Source of the DNA: Streptomyces sp. TP-A0356 | Lineage (GTDB): Bacteria > Actinomycetota > Actinomycetes > Streptomycetales > Streptomycetaceae | DNA length: 64,000 nucleotides | NCBI RefSeq assembly: GCF_001417775.1 | Contig: NZ_BBZJ01000016.1 | Coordinates: 248,001-312,000, forward strand | Direction of reading: 5' to 3' | Part shown: positions 7,301 to 16,684 of the stretch, one piece after another | How the letters are laid out: every line of letters begins with the position of its first letter | Numbering within the stretch: the stretch's first letter is position 1 | Position numbers and translations under genes: made by a program | Notes under the pieces: model-generated | What the model was told of the DNA's origin: nothing | Database searches by the model: none | What the model saw: only the letters and a program-made list of their open reading frames with translations

Positions 7301-8965
7301 GTGAAGCCCATCCGTATCCGGACCCGCCGCAGTGGCAGGAGGAGACTCTCCACGCGGATCCTGGCCAACCAGTTGTTCATCCTCACGCTCACCGGCGTGA
7401 TCGGATTCGTGCTCTTCGCGTTCGCGCAACGAGCCGCGCTCGATCACGCCTACGAACAGCGGGCGCTGGCCATCGCACAGACCACGGCCGCCGAGCCGCA
7501 GATCCAGCAGGCCATGGAGTACGGCACCGGCGGCGACGCGGTGCAGACCATCGCCGAACGGATCCGCCGGGCGTCCGGAGCCTCGTACGTGGTCGTGATC
7601 GACCTGCACGGCGTCCGCCACTCCCACCCCCAGCCGGATCTGATCGGCCAACCGGTGGACGAACCGGTCGCGGCCTTGGACGGCCTCCCGCACGTGGGCA
7701 TCGACCAGGGCGCCACCGGGCGCTCCGCCAACGGGAAGGCACCCTTGTACGGGCCCACGGGCGCGCTCGTGGGCGAGGTGTCGGCAGGCATCCCCGAGCG
7801 GAACGCACTCGTCGAACTGTGGCGTGAGCTGCCCACCTTCGGCGTGTACGCCGCGATCGCCACCGCGCTCGGTTCGGCGGCCGCGTACCTGCTGGCCCGG
7901 CGGCTGAAGCGGACGACGTTCGGACTCGAACTGGAGGAGATCGCCGGACTGCTGCAGGACCGCGAGGCGATGCTGCACGGCATCCGCGAGGGTGTGGTCG
8001 CCTTCGACCCCCAGGGCAGGATCACCGTGGTGAACGACGAGGCGCGGCGGCTGCTCGGCCTCGGCACGGCACTCGGGAGCACGCTTGAGGAGGTCCTGCC
8101 CGACGGCCGGCTGCGCCGCGCGCTGGACGGCACCCTGACCGGCACCGACGTCAGCGTCCTGACCGACGAGCACTGCCTGGTCGTCAACCGTATGCCGGTG
8201 ACCCTGCGGGGCCGCGAACTGGGCGCGGTGGTCACCGTCCGGGACCGCACCGAGCTGATCGGGCTGCTGCGCGAGCTGGACTCCGTCCGGGGGCTGACCG
8301 ACGCGCTGCGAGCCCAGCAGCACGAGTTCACCAACCGGATGCACACCCTGGCCGGGCTGCTGGACATCGGGGAGTACGACGACGCGTACGAGTTCGCCGT
8401 CGGGTCGGCCGGTGCCGGGCAGGCGCTGACCGAGTCGGTGCGCAAGCGGATCGGGAACTCGCTGATGGTCGGGCTGATCGTGGCGAAGACCACGGTCGCC
8501 GCCGAACGCGGGGTGCGGATCGTGCTCGGCGACGACTCCGCGCTCGGTCAGGACCCTCCGCATCTGCGGCGGCTGCTGACCATCGTCGGCAACCTGCTGG
8601 ACAACGCGGTCGACGCGGCGGGCGACGGGCCGCGCCCGGCGGGCGGCCGCGAGGTGCGGCTGACGGTCACCGAGGACCCCGACCAGGTGATGGTGCGGGT
8701 GGCGGACACCGGGCCGGGGATCCCGCCCGGAACCGCCGAGTCGATCTTCGAGGACGGCTGGTCGACCCGGCCCGAACGGGACACCGCCCGGCGCGGCCTG
8801 GGCCTCGCCCTCGTGCACCGGCTGGTGCAGCGGCACGGCGGCACGATCACGGTCAGCGAAGGCCCGGGCGCGGTCTTCACGGTGGTCCTGCCGCTGCCGG
8901 ACACGGCACCGGCGCCCCAGGGCGCACTGTTCACGACGGCGTTGCCGGTGGGAGGCGAGCGCTGA
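7301..8965 (+). CDS. Sensor histidine kinase, CitA/DcuS type
   Basis: A 554-residue membrane kinase. Helix 1 ('LFILTLTGVIGFVLFAFA') and helix 2 ('FGVYAAIATALGSAAAYLLA', near residue 185) bracket an extracytoplasmic sensor domain of the sCACHE/PAS type. A cytoplasmic PAS follows ('GIREGVVAFDPQGRITVVN'), then the SpoOB-like phosphoacceptor segment 'QQHEFTNRMHTLAGLL' and the HATPase N-box 'VGNLLDNAVDAA' with 'DTGPGIPPG' and 'GLGLALVH'. Such kinases sense citrate or C4-dicarboxylates. Its GTG start follows the divergent promoter shared with the ABC operon, and its stop overlaps the response regulator ATG by one base. Confidence 0.93.
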   Translation: MKPIRIRTRRSGRRRLSTRILANQLFILTLTGVIGFVLFAFAQRAALDHAYEQRALAIAQTTAAEPQIQQAMEYGTGGDAVQTIAERIRRASGASYVVVIDLHGVRHSHPQPDLIGQPVDEPVAALDGLPHVGIDQGATGRSANGKAPLYGPTGALVGEVSAGIPERNALVELWRELPTFGVYAAIATALGSAAAYLLARRLKRTTFGLELEEIAGLLQDREAMLHGIREGVVAFDPQGRITVVNDEARRLLGLGTALGSTLEEVLPDGRLRRALDGTLTGTDVSVLTDEHCLVVNRMPVTLRGRELGAVVTVRDRTELIGLLRELDSVRGLTDALRAQQHEFTNRMHTLAGLLDIGEYDDAYEFAVGSAGAGQALTESVRKRIGNSLMVGLIVAKTTVAAERGVRIVLGDDSALGQDPPHLRRLLTIVGNLLDNAVDAAGDGPRPAGGREVRLTVTEDPDQVMVRVADTGPGIPPGTAESIFEDGWSTRPERDTARRGLGLALVHRLVQRHGGTITVSEGPGAVFTVVLPLPDTAPAPQGALFTTALPVGGER

Positions 8966-9654
8966 TGATCCGCACCCTGGTGGTGGACGACGACTTCCGG
9001 GTGAGCCACATCCACAGCGAGTACGTGAGCCGGGTGGAGGGCTTCGAGGTGGTCGGCGAGGCGGCGAGCGTGACCGACGCACTCGACGCGGTGCGCACCC
9101 TGCACCCGGACCTGCTGCTGCTCGACATCTTCCTGCCGGACGGCAGCGGGCTCGACGTGCTGCGCCGGCTCACCGGGGCCGAGGGCGGGGCCCGGCCCGA
9201 CGCCCTCATGATCACGGCGGACCGGGACATCGAGTCGGTTCGCACCGCCATGAAGCTCGGCGCCGTGGGCTACCTGGTCAAGCCGTTCGGCTCCCCCGAC
9301 CTCGCCGAGCGGCTCACCGCCTACCGCGAGCTCCAGCACCGTGTGCACGCGCTGGGCCCGGCCGCCGAGACCGATCAGGCCGACGTGGACGCCCTGTTCA
9401 GCGCCACCCGGCCGCCCGCCGTTCCCCGGGTGCCGGCCAAGGGCCACTCCGCGCCCACCCTCACGCTGGTCCACCAGGCGCTGCGCGCGGCCCGGGGTGC
9501 CGTGTCGGCGGCCGAAGCGGCCGAGCTCACCGGGGTCTCCCGCGCCACGGCCCAGCGCTATCTGTCCTACCTGGTCAAGGAGGGAATGGTCCGGCTCGAA
9601 CTCCGTTACGGGGCCACCGGTCGTCCGGAACACCGCTATCGCATCGTCTCCTGA
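8965..9654 (+). CDS. Response regulator, CitB/DcuR type
   Basis: A 229-residue response regulator with receiver residues 'VVDDDF', phosphoacceptor Asp in 'PDLLLLDIFLPDGSGLDVL' (about residue 53), the Thr in 'ALMITADRD' and Lys in 'GYLVKPF'. The C-terminus 'TLTLVHQALRAA', 'SAAEAAELTGVSRATAQRYLSYLVKEGMV' is the DcuR/CitB-type winged helix-turn-helix. Translationally coupled to the kinase (ATG overlaps its TGA). The likely target is the divergent ABC importer operon, though a transporter elsewhere could also be controlled. Confidence 0.92.
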   Translation: MIRTLVVDDDFRVSHIHSEYVSRVEGFEVVGEAASVTDALDAVRTLHPDLLLLDIFLPDGSGLDVLRRLTGAEGGARPDALMITADRDIESVRTAMKLGAVGYLVKPFGSPDLAERLTAYRELQHRVHALGPAAETDQADVDALFSATRPPAVPRVPAKGHSAPTLTLVHQALRAARGAVSAAEAAELTGVSRATAQRYLSYLVKEGMVRLELRYGATGRPEHRYRIVS

Positions 9655-9758
9655 TCCGCCCGGTGCCCGACCGGGCTCGCGGACGGGGTGTCGTGTGACT
9701 TGCGTCTGACCTGGAGGGACACGCGCACGGCGCGGGGCGTTGACCGTACGATCGGGCA

Positions 9759-10295
9759 ATGCCTGACACGACCGAAACCACGCCCGGCTGGCTGACTTCC
9801 GACGAGCTCGAGTCCGCGCGCGCCCGCCTGCCGATCCTGTACGTGGAAGCCGTGCCCGTGCGCGTCGACGACAGCGGTGAAGTGACCAGCATCGGGCTGC
9901 TGCTGCGGATCGGTCCCGACGGGACCGTCAGCCGCACCCTCGTCTCGGGGCGGGTCCTGCACCACGAACGGGTCCGGGACGCCCTTCTGCGCCATCTGGA
10001 GAAGGACCTCGGACCGGTGGCGCTGCCCCGCGTCCCGCCCTCACTGCAACCCTTCACCATCGCCGAGTACTTCCCGACGCTGGGCATCACACCGTTCCAC
10101 GATCCCCGCCAGCACGCGGTGTCCCTCGCCTACATCGTCCCCGTGGCCGGCGACTGCCGCCCCCGCCAGGACGCTCTCGACCTGGAGTGGTTCAGCCCGC
10201 AGGAGGCGTCCTCGCCCGTGGTGCTGAACGAGATGCCGGGCGGCCAGGGCGCCCTGCTCAAGCAGGCCCTCGCCCACGTCGGCTGTCTGTCCTGA
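9759..10295 (+). CDS. NUDIX-fold hydrolase family protein (DUF4916)
   Basis: A 178-residue actinobacterial protein of the DUF4916 type. Segments 'PGWLTSDELESARARLPILYVEAVPVRVD', 'LLRIGPDGTVSRTLVSGR' and 'QHAVSLAYIVPVAGDC' give the NUDIX-like sheet. The canonical NUDIX box (GX5EX7REUXEEXGU) is not evident, so catalytic activity is uncertain. Single gene; its 3' end overlaps the convergent DUF427 gene by 38 bp, so the two transcripts run into each other. Confidence 0.8.
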   Translation: MPDTTETTPGWLTSDELESARARLPILYVEAVPVRVDDSGEVTSIGLLLRIGPDGTVSRTLVSGRVLHHERVRDALLRHLEKDLGPVALPRVPPSLQPFTIAEYFPTLGITPFHDPRQHAVSLAYIVPVAGDCRPRQDALDLEWFSPQEASSPVVLNEMPGGQGALLKQALAHVGCLS

Positions 10296-11100
10296 GCGAC
10301 GCGCTGAACGGAGTCACCGGCCGCTGCGCGCGTGCGTCGTCCACCGTGATGTCGACCGCCTCGTTGTAGAAGGCGACGTGTTCCCGGATGGCGGCGACCG
10401 CGGGCAGCGGGTCCGGATAGCTCCACGCGATGTTCGGCGGGACGTCGGCGTCCCCCCGGTACGACCAGTACCGGGCCGTGCCCTTGTACGGGCAGCCGGT
10501 GCGGTGGTCGGTGGGAGCGAACCGGTCGAGGAGGACGTCCTCGCGCGGGACGTAGTAGCGCACTGGCAGGCCGGTCTCGAAGAGCAGCACCGGCCGGCGG
10601 GTGTCCGCGACCACCGTCCCGTCGATCTCGACCCGCACATGGCGGCTGCTCGGCAGGGCGTCCACCCGCTTGTGCGGGTCGCGGGGGTGGACGAAGATCT
10701 CTTCCTCCTCCTCGTACCAGTGGTCGAGGCCCGTGCCGCTGCGCTGGAACCACGCGAAGGCGAGGTGGCCGGCCAGGTCGCCCGCGGAGTAGGTCCACGC
10801 CGCGTTCTCCAGCAGTTCGCCGTCGACTTCGAGGTCGTAGAAGATCCGCGACCCGGTGTGCGCGCCCGTCGGCGGCGCCTTCGCCGGGCGCAGCAGATCC
10901 GCCCGCACCTCCTCGCGCGGGAACGCGTACAGCGGTACGGGCGCTCCAGGCTCCCAGACGAGGACGGGGTGCCGGCTGTCGACGACGGTGACGTCGCCCT
11001 TGCGGCCGCGCACCCAGCGCTCGCTGGGCTCCCACTGGAGGCCCTCGGGGGTGGTCCGGACGGAGTGTGCGGTGGGGAGCCCGGTGGGGAACGCCGTCAT
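10258..11100 (-). CDS. DUF427 domain protein (tandem)
   Basis: A 280-residue protein with two DUF427 modules. The first (about 35-130) has 'RGRKGDVTVVDSRHPVLVWEPGAPVPLYAFPREEV' and 'YDLEVDGELLENAAWTY'; the second (about 145-250) has 'IDGTVVADTRRPVLLFETGLPVRYYVPREDV' and 'GCPYKGTARYWSY', with the conserved CPYKG signature only in module two. The biochemical role is not established. The start is the ATG at 11100, which follows GAAGGAGAGCTTC; an in-frame GTG 15 bp upstream lies within that ribosome-binding site. Convergently overlaps the DUF4916 gene. Confidence 0.85.
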   Translation of the reverse strand: MTAFPTGLPTAHSVRTTPEGLQWEPSERWVRGRKGDVTVVDSRHPVLVWEPGAPVPLYAFPREEVRADLLRPAKAPPTGAHTGSRIFYDLEVDGELLENAAWTYSAGDLAGHLAFAWFQRSGTGLDHWYEEEEEIFVHPRDPHKRVDALPSSRHVRVEIDGTVVADTRRPVLLFETGLPVRYYVPREDVLLDRFAPTDHRTGCPYKGTARYWSYRGDADVPPNIAWSYPDPLPAVAAIREHVAFYNEAVDITVDDARAQRPVTPFSASLRTDSRRGRGPA

Positions 11101-11156
11101 GAAGCTCTCCTTCACCTGTGTGGTGATGCCGGCACCTGTGTGCTGGTGCCGACCGT

Positions 11157-12404
11157 TCAGCCTGCCTTCGTCGTCTGCGTCGGCGTCGCGTCGGATCCCA
11201 GCCTAACCGCGCATTCGAGGCGCCTGAGGTCGACCGCGTCCGCCATCGCCTGCATGCCCTTGTCGTTGGGGTGCAGATGGTCGCCGCCGTCGAAGAACGG
11301 CAGGATGCGTTCGTGGTCGTAGGGGCTGCGGAGGATGCGGTCGAAGTCGGTGACCGCGTCGAACTCCCCGCTGTCCCTGATGAACGTGTTGACCTCCTGG
11401 CGTACGCTCTCGGCGGCCGGGTCCCACTCGGGCCAGCCCTTGAAGGGCGCGACGGTGGCCCCGACGACGCACTTCCCGGCCGCGTGCGCCCGGTCGACGA
11501 TCTGCCGGTAGCCGGCGATCAGGTCCTTCGCCGTGACACCGCTGTGGGCCTTGATGTCGTTGACGCCCTCGAAGAGGAAGACCGTGCGGACGCCCGGGTG
11601 CGCGAGGACGTCCCGCTGGAGCCGGTTCAGAGCGCTCTGCCCCGCACCGTCCGCCAGGACCTTGTTGCCGGAGATCCCCTCGTCGGCCACGCCCTTGAGG
11701 GCCGTGTGCGCCTTCCGCAGCCGGCGGGCGAGGTAGTCGGGCCAGCGGCGGTCGGTGTCGCTCGTCGACGCCCAGCCGTCCGTGATGGAGTCGCCGAGCG
11801 CGACGACGGCGCCGGTCGCGGCGTCCGTCCGTACGGAGACGGCGTCGAGGTAGAACCAGGAACCGGTCGGCTCCGTCCAGTTGGTCCCGGCCTCCTCCGC
11901 GGTGTGGTCGCCCCGGGCCGCGTACGACGTCCGCATCGCCATCCAGTGCCCGGTCGCGGGACCCGCCGCGTCCGGGGTGTGCAGGCTGATCACCAGGTCG
12001 GTGGCGGCGGGCAGCCTGCCGGGCAGCGGGTCGCTGTAATCCGTGGCGCCCGGGGGCACGGTCACCGAGCGCGCGCCGCCGAACGTCAGCCGCCGGTTGC
12101 TGCCGCGGACCAGGTCGGCGCCGCTCTTCCGGATGCCCGCGTAGACGCTGTCGAAGGTCAGGGGCCGGTCGCCGAAGGCGTTGGACAGCCGGATGCGCGC
12201 CTGGTCCCCGGCCACGCTGGTGTGCACGACCAGCCGGTAGCTCCGGTCGGCGACGGCGTCTGCCATGCGGTCCGCGCTCGCTCCCCAGGTGATCACGTCG
12301 TGCCGGGCCGCGGATGTCCGCGCCGCGGCGGGCGCGGCCTGCAGGGCCGCCGCGATCAGCAGGAGGGCCGGCAGACGGCGCACGCCTGCGAGTCGGGCCC
12401 TCAT
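11157..12404 (-). CDS. Secreted SGNH/GDSL hydrolase
   Basis: A 415-residue exported esterase. The Sec signal peptide has a hydrophobic core 'LPALLLIAAALQAAPAAA'. The N-terminal half (about 40-195) is a beta-rich module; the SGNH hydrolase follows with block I 'VVALGDSITDGW' (nucleophile Ser), block III 'LFEGVNDI' and block V 'DGGDHLHPND' (catalytic Asp/His). It probably removes acyl groups from a polysaccharide. Its ATG overlaps the GH95 stop by 4 bp (ATGA), so it is last in a GH27-GH95-SGNH operon and may deacylate the same glycan. The frame is open for another 2 kb upstream, but that part is antisense-frame shadow. Confidence 0.9.
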   Translation of the reverse strand: MRARLAGVRRLPALLLIAAALQAAPAAARTSAARHDVITWGASADRMADAVADRSYRLVVHTSVAGDQARIRLSNAFGDRPLTFDSVYAGIRKSGADLVRGSNRRLTFGGARSVTVPPGATDYSDPLPGRLPAATDLVISLHTPDAAGPATGHWMAMRTSYAARGDHTAEEAGTNWTEPTGSWFYLDAVSVRTDAATGAVVALGDSITDGWASTSDTDRRWPDYLARRLRKAHTALKGVADEGISGNKVLADGAGQSALNRLQRDVLAHPGVRTVFLFEGVNDIKAHSGVTAKDLIAGYRQIVDRAHAAGKCVVGATVAPFKGWPEWDPAAESVRQEVNTFIRDSGEFDAVTDFDRILRSPYDHERILPFFDGGDHLHPNDKGMQAMADAVDLRRLECAVRLGSDATPTQTTKAG

Positions 12405-14770
12405 CGGACGAAGTCCTTCAGCGTGACGGACCGACCGGGCTCGAGGGTCACCGTCCGGGACCTGCCCCCGTACGCCACTGTCGTGGTCCTGCCCCCGACG
12501 CTGTGGATCGAGGCCTCGGTCGGCTTGCCGTCCCGCCACCGCAGATCGACGACGAATCCGCCCCGTGCGCCGGCGCCGGTGATCGATCCGGATGCCGCCC
12601 AGGCGGCCGGGAGCGCGGGGAGCAGCTCCAGGTGGCCCGGGCGCGAGTACAACAGCATCTCGATCATCGCCGCCGGTGTACCGAGGTTGGCGTCGATCTG
12701 GAAGATGCCGCGGCTCTTCTCCACCTCGTAGATGTCGAAGAGGTTGGGGGCGGTGCCGTTGCTGCCGCCCGTGGACGGGCGGAGGTTGTTCACGACCAGC
12801 TGGTACGCCTTCTCGGCGTTCTTCAGGCGGGCCCAGCACAGGCCGCGCCAGGCGTTGGCCCAGCCGAAGCTGTTCATACCGCGGGCGGTGAGCAGGGCGG
12901 TGGCGCCGTCCACGAGGTCGGCGGGGGTGGAGCCGTCGGGACGGATGCGGTCGCCGGGGAAGAGCCCGACGAGCGGGGACAGATGCCGGTGGGTGGTCTC
13001 GCCGAGGTTGTCGGGCGACATCCACTCCTCCAGCCAGCCCGTCCGCGGGCTCACACGGGGCAGGTAGAGGCGCTCCTGGAGACCGGCGACGGTGTCCGCG
13101 TGGTCGCGGTCCTTGCGCAACTCGGCCGCCGCCGTACGGTAGTTCGCGAACAGCGCCCACACCAGCTCCTGGGCGTAGGTTATGCCCTTCGCGTCGAGCG
13201 GCCCCTGCTCCGGCGACCAGTCGCTGTCGGCGATCAGGACCTCGCGACCGCTGTCGGGGAGCGTGTGGGTGATCAGCCGCGCCTCCCAGAACGCGCAGGC
13301 GCCCTCGAGGAGCGGGTAGATCCTCTCCAGATGGGAGCGGGAGCGCGTGTACTCGTAGTGCTCCCACAGGGTGTTGCACAGCCAGGCGTTGCCCGCCGGA
13401 TGCCACCACCAGCCCAGTCCACCGTGGGGGTTTGCCGAGATGGCGACGGTCCAGCCGGCGATCCTGCCGGTGGAGTTGCGGTAGCGGTTGCGCGGGTCGT
13501 TGAAGTGGGCGCGGGTGAGCTCGGTCCAGGACGGGAGCTGGGCCAGGCAGTAGTCGGTGAGGGCGTCGAAGCACTGCGACAGGCCCGCCCGGTCGGCCAT
13601 CCAGTAGTTCATCTGGATGTTGATGTCGGTGTGGTAGTCGCCCATCCAGTCCGGGTCGTTGCCGTCCAGCCACAGTCCCTGGAGGCCCAGCGGAAGGCTC
13701 CCGCGCGATCCGGAGATCATCAGGTAGCGGCCGAACTGCAGGTAGGCCGCCTCGAGTTCCGGATCCGGGTCGCCGTCCGAGGCGCGGGCCCGGATCCTCT
13801 CCCAGGTGTCCAGGGAACGTTGCGCGGCGGACGACGTGCCGAGCGAGACGTCCAGTTGCCCGAACAGCGAACGGTGGTCCGCCACATGGGTGCGCAGCAG
13901 CGTGTCGGCCGGGTGGGCGGCCGCGGCGCGGACCTTGGCGCGGGCCAGACGCTCGGGGTCGAGGGACGGGTCGCGGTAGTGGGTGGCCGCGTTCGGTGCG
14001 TAGTTGGTACCGCCGCTCAGCACCACCGTGAGGTCCGTGCAGCCGGAGAAGGAGATCCGCCCGCCGCGCACGCTCACTCGGCCGCCGCTGCCGTACGCCG
14101 TGACCGCGGCCCCGTAGCGCCGGCCGTTGGGGAAGGCGGCGCCGAACGAGCTTGCGGCACCCGTGGTTTCGCCGCGGGTTCCCTCCAGGGTGACGGTCCC
14201 GGTGTGGTGCCCGCCTCCGTTCTGGCCGAGGTGCAGGACGATGACGTCGTCGGGGCGGCTGGCGAAGATCCGCCGCGTGTATGTCACTCCGGAGCGGACG
14301 TACGACGTCGTGACCACGCCCTGGGCGAGGTCGAGGGTGCGGCGGTAGCGCGAGACGGCGGACAGGTCGTGGTCGGGGATGTCGACGGTGAGGCGGGCGA
14401 GCAGGGTGAAGGAGCCGAAGCGCTCGCGGTCGTAGGGGAACTGGCCGTCGGCGTCGAGGGTGTCGTTGAGGCCGCCGGTCCACATCGTGGCATCGGTGAC
14501 GAGAAGGAGTTCATGGCCCGGGTCGTTGCTCGCGAGGGCACCGAGCCGGCCGTTGCCGACGGGCAGGCCCTGCCGGATCATCGAGTGTTCGTCGGCGGGG
14601 GCCTGCCACCACAGCTGGTGACGTGAACTGCTGTGGTTCCCAGGTGAGTTGGCGGTGCGCCGAGGCTCAGCGGAGGCGGTGAAGGCGGGCAGCGACGCGA
14701 GTGCTCCGGTCGCGCCGGCGAGCGCGAGCAGGCTGCGTCTGGACAGCGGCTCGGACGGTTCGGTGTGCAT
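12401..14770 (-). CDS. Secreted glycoside hydrolase family 95 (alpha-L-fucosidase-like)
   Basis: A 789-residue enzyme with a Tat-like leader ('SRRSLLALAGATGALASL'). The N-terminal beta-sandwich begins 'LWWQAPADEHSMIRQGLPVGNGRLGAL'. The (alpha/alpha)6 barrel has the family motif near residue 380, 'YHTDINIQMNYW', and the acid region 'SDWSPEQGP' (Glu521, by analogy with Glu566 of Bifidobacterium AfcA). GH95 inverts alpha-1,2-L-fucosyl or alpha-L-galactosyl linkages. The usual N-x-N pair reads D382-x-N384, while His380 sits where fucosidases carry His. Second gene of the operon, 21 bp after GH27. Confidence 0.9.
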   Translation of the reverse strand: MHTEPSEPLSRRSLLALAGATGALASLPAFTASAEPRRTANSPGNHSSSRHQLWWQAPADEHSMIRQGLPVGNGRLGALASNDPGHELLLVTDATMWTGGLNDTLDADGQFPYDRERFGSFTLLARLTVDIPDHDLSAVSRYRRTLDLAQGVVTTSYVRSGVTYTRRIFASRPDDVIVLHLGQNGGGHHTGTVTLEGTRGETTGAASSFGAAFPNGRRYGAAVTAYGSGGRVSVRGGRISFSGCTDLTVVLSGGTNYAPNAATHYRDPSLDPERLARAKVRAAAAHPADTLLRTHVADHRSLFGQLDVSLGTSSAAQRSLDTWERIRARASDGDPDPELEAAYLQFGRYLMISGSRGSLPLGLQGLWLDGNDPDWMGDYHTDINIQMNYWMADRAGLSQCFDALTDYCLAQLPSWTELTRAHFNDPRNRYRNSTGRIAGWTVAISANPHGGLGWWWHPAGNAWLCNTLWEHYEYTRSRSHLERIYPLLEGACAFWEARLITHTLPDSGREVLIADSDWSPEQGPLDAKGITYAQELVWALFANYRTAAAELRKDRDHADTVAGLQERLYLPRVSPRTGWLEEWMSPDNLGETTHRHLSPLVGLFPGDRIRPDGSTPADLVDGATALLTARGMNSFGWANAWRGLCWARLKNAEKAYQLVVNNLRPSTGGSNGTAPNLFDIYEVEKSRGIFQIDANLGTPAAMIEMLLYSRPGHLELLPALPAAWAASGSITGAGARGGFVVDLRWRDGKPTEASIHSVGGRTTTVAYGGRSRTVTLEPGRSVTLKDFVR

Positions 14771-14791
14771 GGCGGGCTCCCGTGAGGTCGG

Positions 14792-16684
14792 TCAGGACGA
14801 CTTCGGTACGTCGATCCGGTCGATGTCCGGGGCGTAGCCCGAACCGCTGTCGAAGGTGATCGTGTTGGCGCCCGCCTTGAGCGTGAGGGGCACGCTGACC
14901 GTCTCGACGGTTCCCCAGTCCCCGGTCGACGGGAACCTGTAGGTGGTCGCGGCGTTGCCGTCGGTGGAGACGGCGGCCGAGCGGGCGTCACCGCTGACGT
15001 AGGCGACCTTCACCAGATAGGTGCCGGCCTTGTCGACGACGATGTCGTTGAAGCGGAGCTTGCCGCCGAGGTAGAGGTTGCCGACCTTGTGGGCGCCGGA
15101 GCAGGCGGAGCAGTCGGCGACGGAGGCGTTGCCGCTCAGCGTGTTCGCCGGGGACTCGGCCTCGTAGGCGGTGGTGGTGAGCGCCCTGCCGCGCGGGGTG
15201 ACCGTGAACAGGCGGGAGCCATGGGCGGGGAGGGCCTCGGTCACCTTGTTCCGGTACGTGCCGAGGCTCTCGTGGTTCCACAGGTCCCGGACGGCGGCCG
15301 GGCCGGTGAAGCCGAGGGCCGCCCAGTGGGCGGTGACGGCCGCGGGCGCGTCGGCGAGGTTGAACAGGGCGACGGTGTAACTGCCGTCGCGGTTCCTGGC
15401 CGCCCACACCTGCTGGGCGTCGGCCGGGGTGATGGGCCGAGCGGGCGCAGTGGCGCCCTGGTCGACGGCGATGACCTCGCGGTTGGTCAGCAGGGAGAGG
15501 CCGTAGGACTCGAGGCGGGTGAGGTCGTCGCCGGTGTAGAGCGGGGACTTGGCGATCGCCCACAGCGTGGCGTAGCTCTGCCGCTCGGCCTTGGTGAGGC
15601 CGTCCATGGCGCCGTTGCCGACGTCGAGGGAGTCGAGGTCGCTCCAGCCACCGGGACCGGAGTGACGGCTCCAGGCGGGGGCGTCGTCCCAGCGGTCGTT
15701 GACCGAGTTCTCCCAGCTCACCAGGGTGTTGCAGTAGCACTCCACATCGGTGTCGATGCGCCAGCCGTTGGAGTACTTCTTCCAGTCGGCCGCGTGGCCG
15801 ACGTCGAGCGACCAGGAGATCTCGAGGTGGATCGGCCGGCCGGTGGCGGCGATGGCCTTCTGCCAGGCGGCGACGTCGGCGACGTTGTCGTACTGGTCGC
15901 CGCTCTTGCCGGAGCCGGGTCCGACACCGTCGAGCTTGAGGAAGTCGTAGCCCCAGTCGGCGAGCATCCGGGCCTGGGAGTCGATGTACTTCTGCGCGCA
16001 GGGGCGGGAGAGGTCGAGCTTGTAGGCGCTGTCCCAGCCGTTGGTGGTGCGCAGGTCACCGTGGACGATGTCGGCGGTGGTGCAGCCGGGGGCGTCCTTG
16101 ATGGGGACCGTGCCCCCGCCGTACGCCTCCTTCTCCAGGCCGACGGGGAGGTAGATGCCGGCCTTGAGGCCCTTCGCGTGGATGCGATCGGCGACCGCCT
16201 CCATCCCGTGCGGGAAGCGGACCGGGTCGGCCTGCTGGCGGGCGTACCCGTCGAACCCGGGCTTCCACGTCTTGTCGCGCCACCAGCCGGCGTCGATGTT
16301 GACGTACTCGTAGCCGTACCTCTTGAGCTTGGCGGCGAGGGCGTCGGTCTGGGTGAGGACGTTGGCCTCGGTGAGGTAGCTGTAGTCGCCGTCGGGGTTG
16401 AGGCCCGGGTACCTCGACGACTGCATGCTCCAACTCGACCAGCCCATGTAGGGCTTGGCCGCGACGGCCGGGGCCGCCGGGTCCGCCGGGTCCGCCGGGT
16501 CCGCCGGGGCGCCGACGGCAGCCGTGGTCTCGGCCGACGTCGCGCTCGCCCGGGCCGTGCGAACGGCCTGGGCGGGCCCCGCGTGGGCCGCCGGGACGGC
16601 CGTCGCCAGGCATGCGCTGACGGCCACGACGAGCGCGGCTCTCAGGGTGCGGGCGGGCAGCACGAAGTAGGGGGATGACCGCAT
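14792..16684 (-). CDS. Secreted GH27 alpha-galactosidase with C-terminal CBM35/CBM6-like domain
   Basis: A 630-residue exported enzyme. The signal peptide ends near 'PAAHA'. A low-complexity linker of Ala-Asp-Pro repeats (about 58-74), encoded by a 9-bp tandem repeat, precedes the GH27 barrel that opens with 'PYMGWSSWS'. The nucleophile Asp252 lies in 'YDFLKLDG' and the acid/base Asp313 in 'WRIDTDVE'. After a beta domain, residues about 505-630 form a carbohydrate-binding module ('AYEAESPANTLSG', 'GGKLRFNDIVVDKAGTY'). It cleaves alpha-1,6/1,3-galactosyl residues from plant-type glycans. First in an operon with GH95 and an SGNH esterase, downstream of a ROK regulator. Confidence 0.93.
   Translation of the reverse strand: MRSSPYFVLPARTLRAALVVAVSACLATAVPAAHAGPAQAVRTARASATSAETTAAVGAPADPADPADPAAPAVAAKPYMGWSSWSMQSSRYPGLNPDGDYSYLTEANVLTQTDALAAKLKRYGYEYVNIDAGWWRDKTWKPGFDGYARQQADPVRFPHGMEAVADRIHAKGLKAGIYLPVGLEKEAYGGGTVPIKDAPGCTTADIVHGDLRTTNGWDSAYKLDLSRPCAQKYIDSQARMLADWGYDFLKLDGVGPGSGKSGDQYDNVADVAAWQKAIAATGRPIHLEISWSLDVGHAADWKKYSNGWRIDTDVECYCNTLVSWENSVNDRWDDAPAWSRHSGPGGWSDLDSLDVGNGAMDGLTKAERQSYATLWAIAKSPLYTGDDLTRLESYGLSLLTNREVIAVDQGATAPARPITPADAQQVWAARNRDGSYTVALFNLADAPAAVTAHWAALGFTGPAAVRDLWNHESLGTYRNKVTEALPAHGSRLFTVTPRGRALTTTAYEAESPANTLSGNASVADCSACSGAHKVGNLYLGGKLRFNDIVVDKAGTYLVKVAYVSGDARSAAVSTDGNAATTYRFPSTGDWGTVETVSVPLTLKAGANTITFDSGSGYAPDIDRIDVPKSS

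Noticed and set aside
6671..9082. An open minus-strand frame of about 800 codons opposite the histidine kinase
   Set aside because: It is antisense to a well-supported kinase/regulator pair, is low complexity and shows no domain; typical high-GC shadow frame.
11157..14483. One very long minus-strand frame (over 1,100 codons) that would fuse the SGNH hydrolase to upstream sequence
   Set aside because: The upstream 690 codons are an out-of-frame reading of the GH95 gene; the true start is the ATG at 12404, which has a signal peptide and an ATGA overlap.
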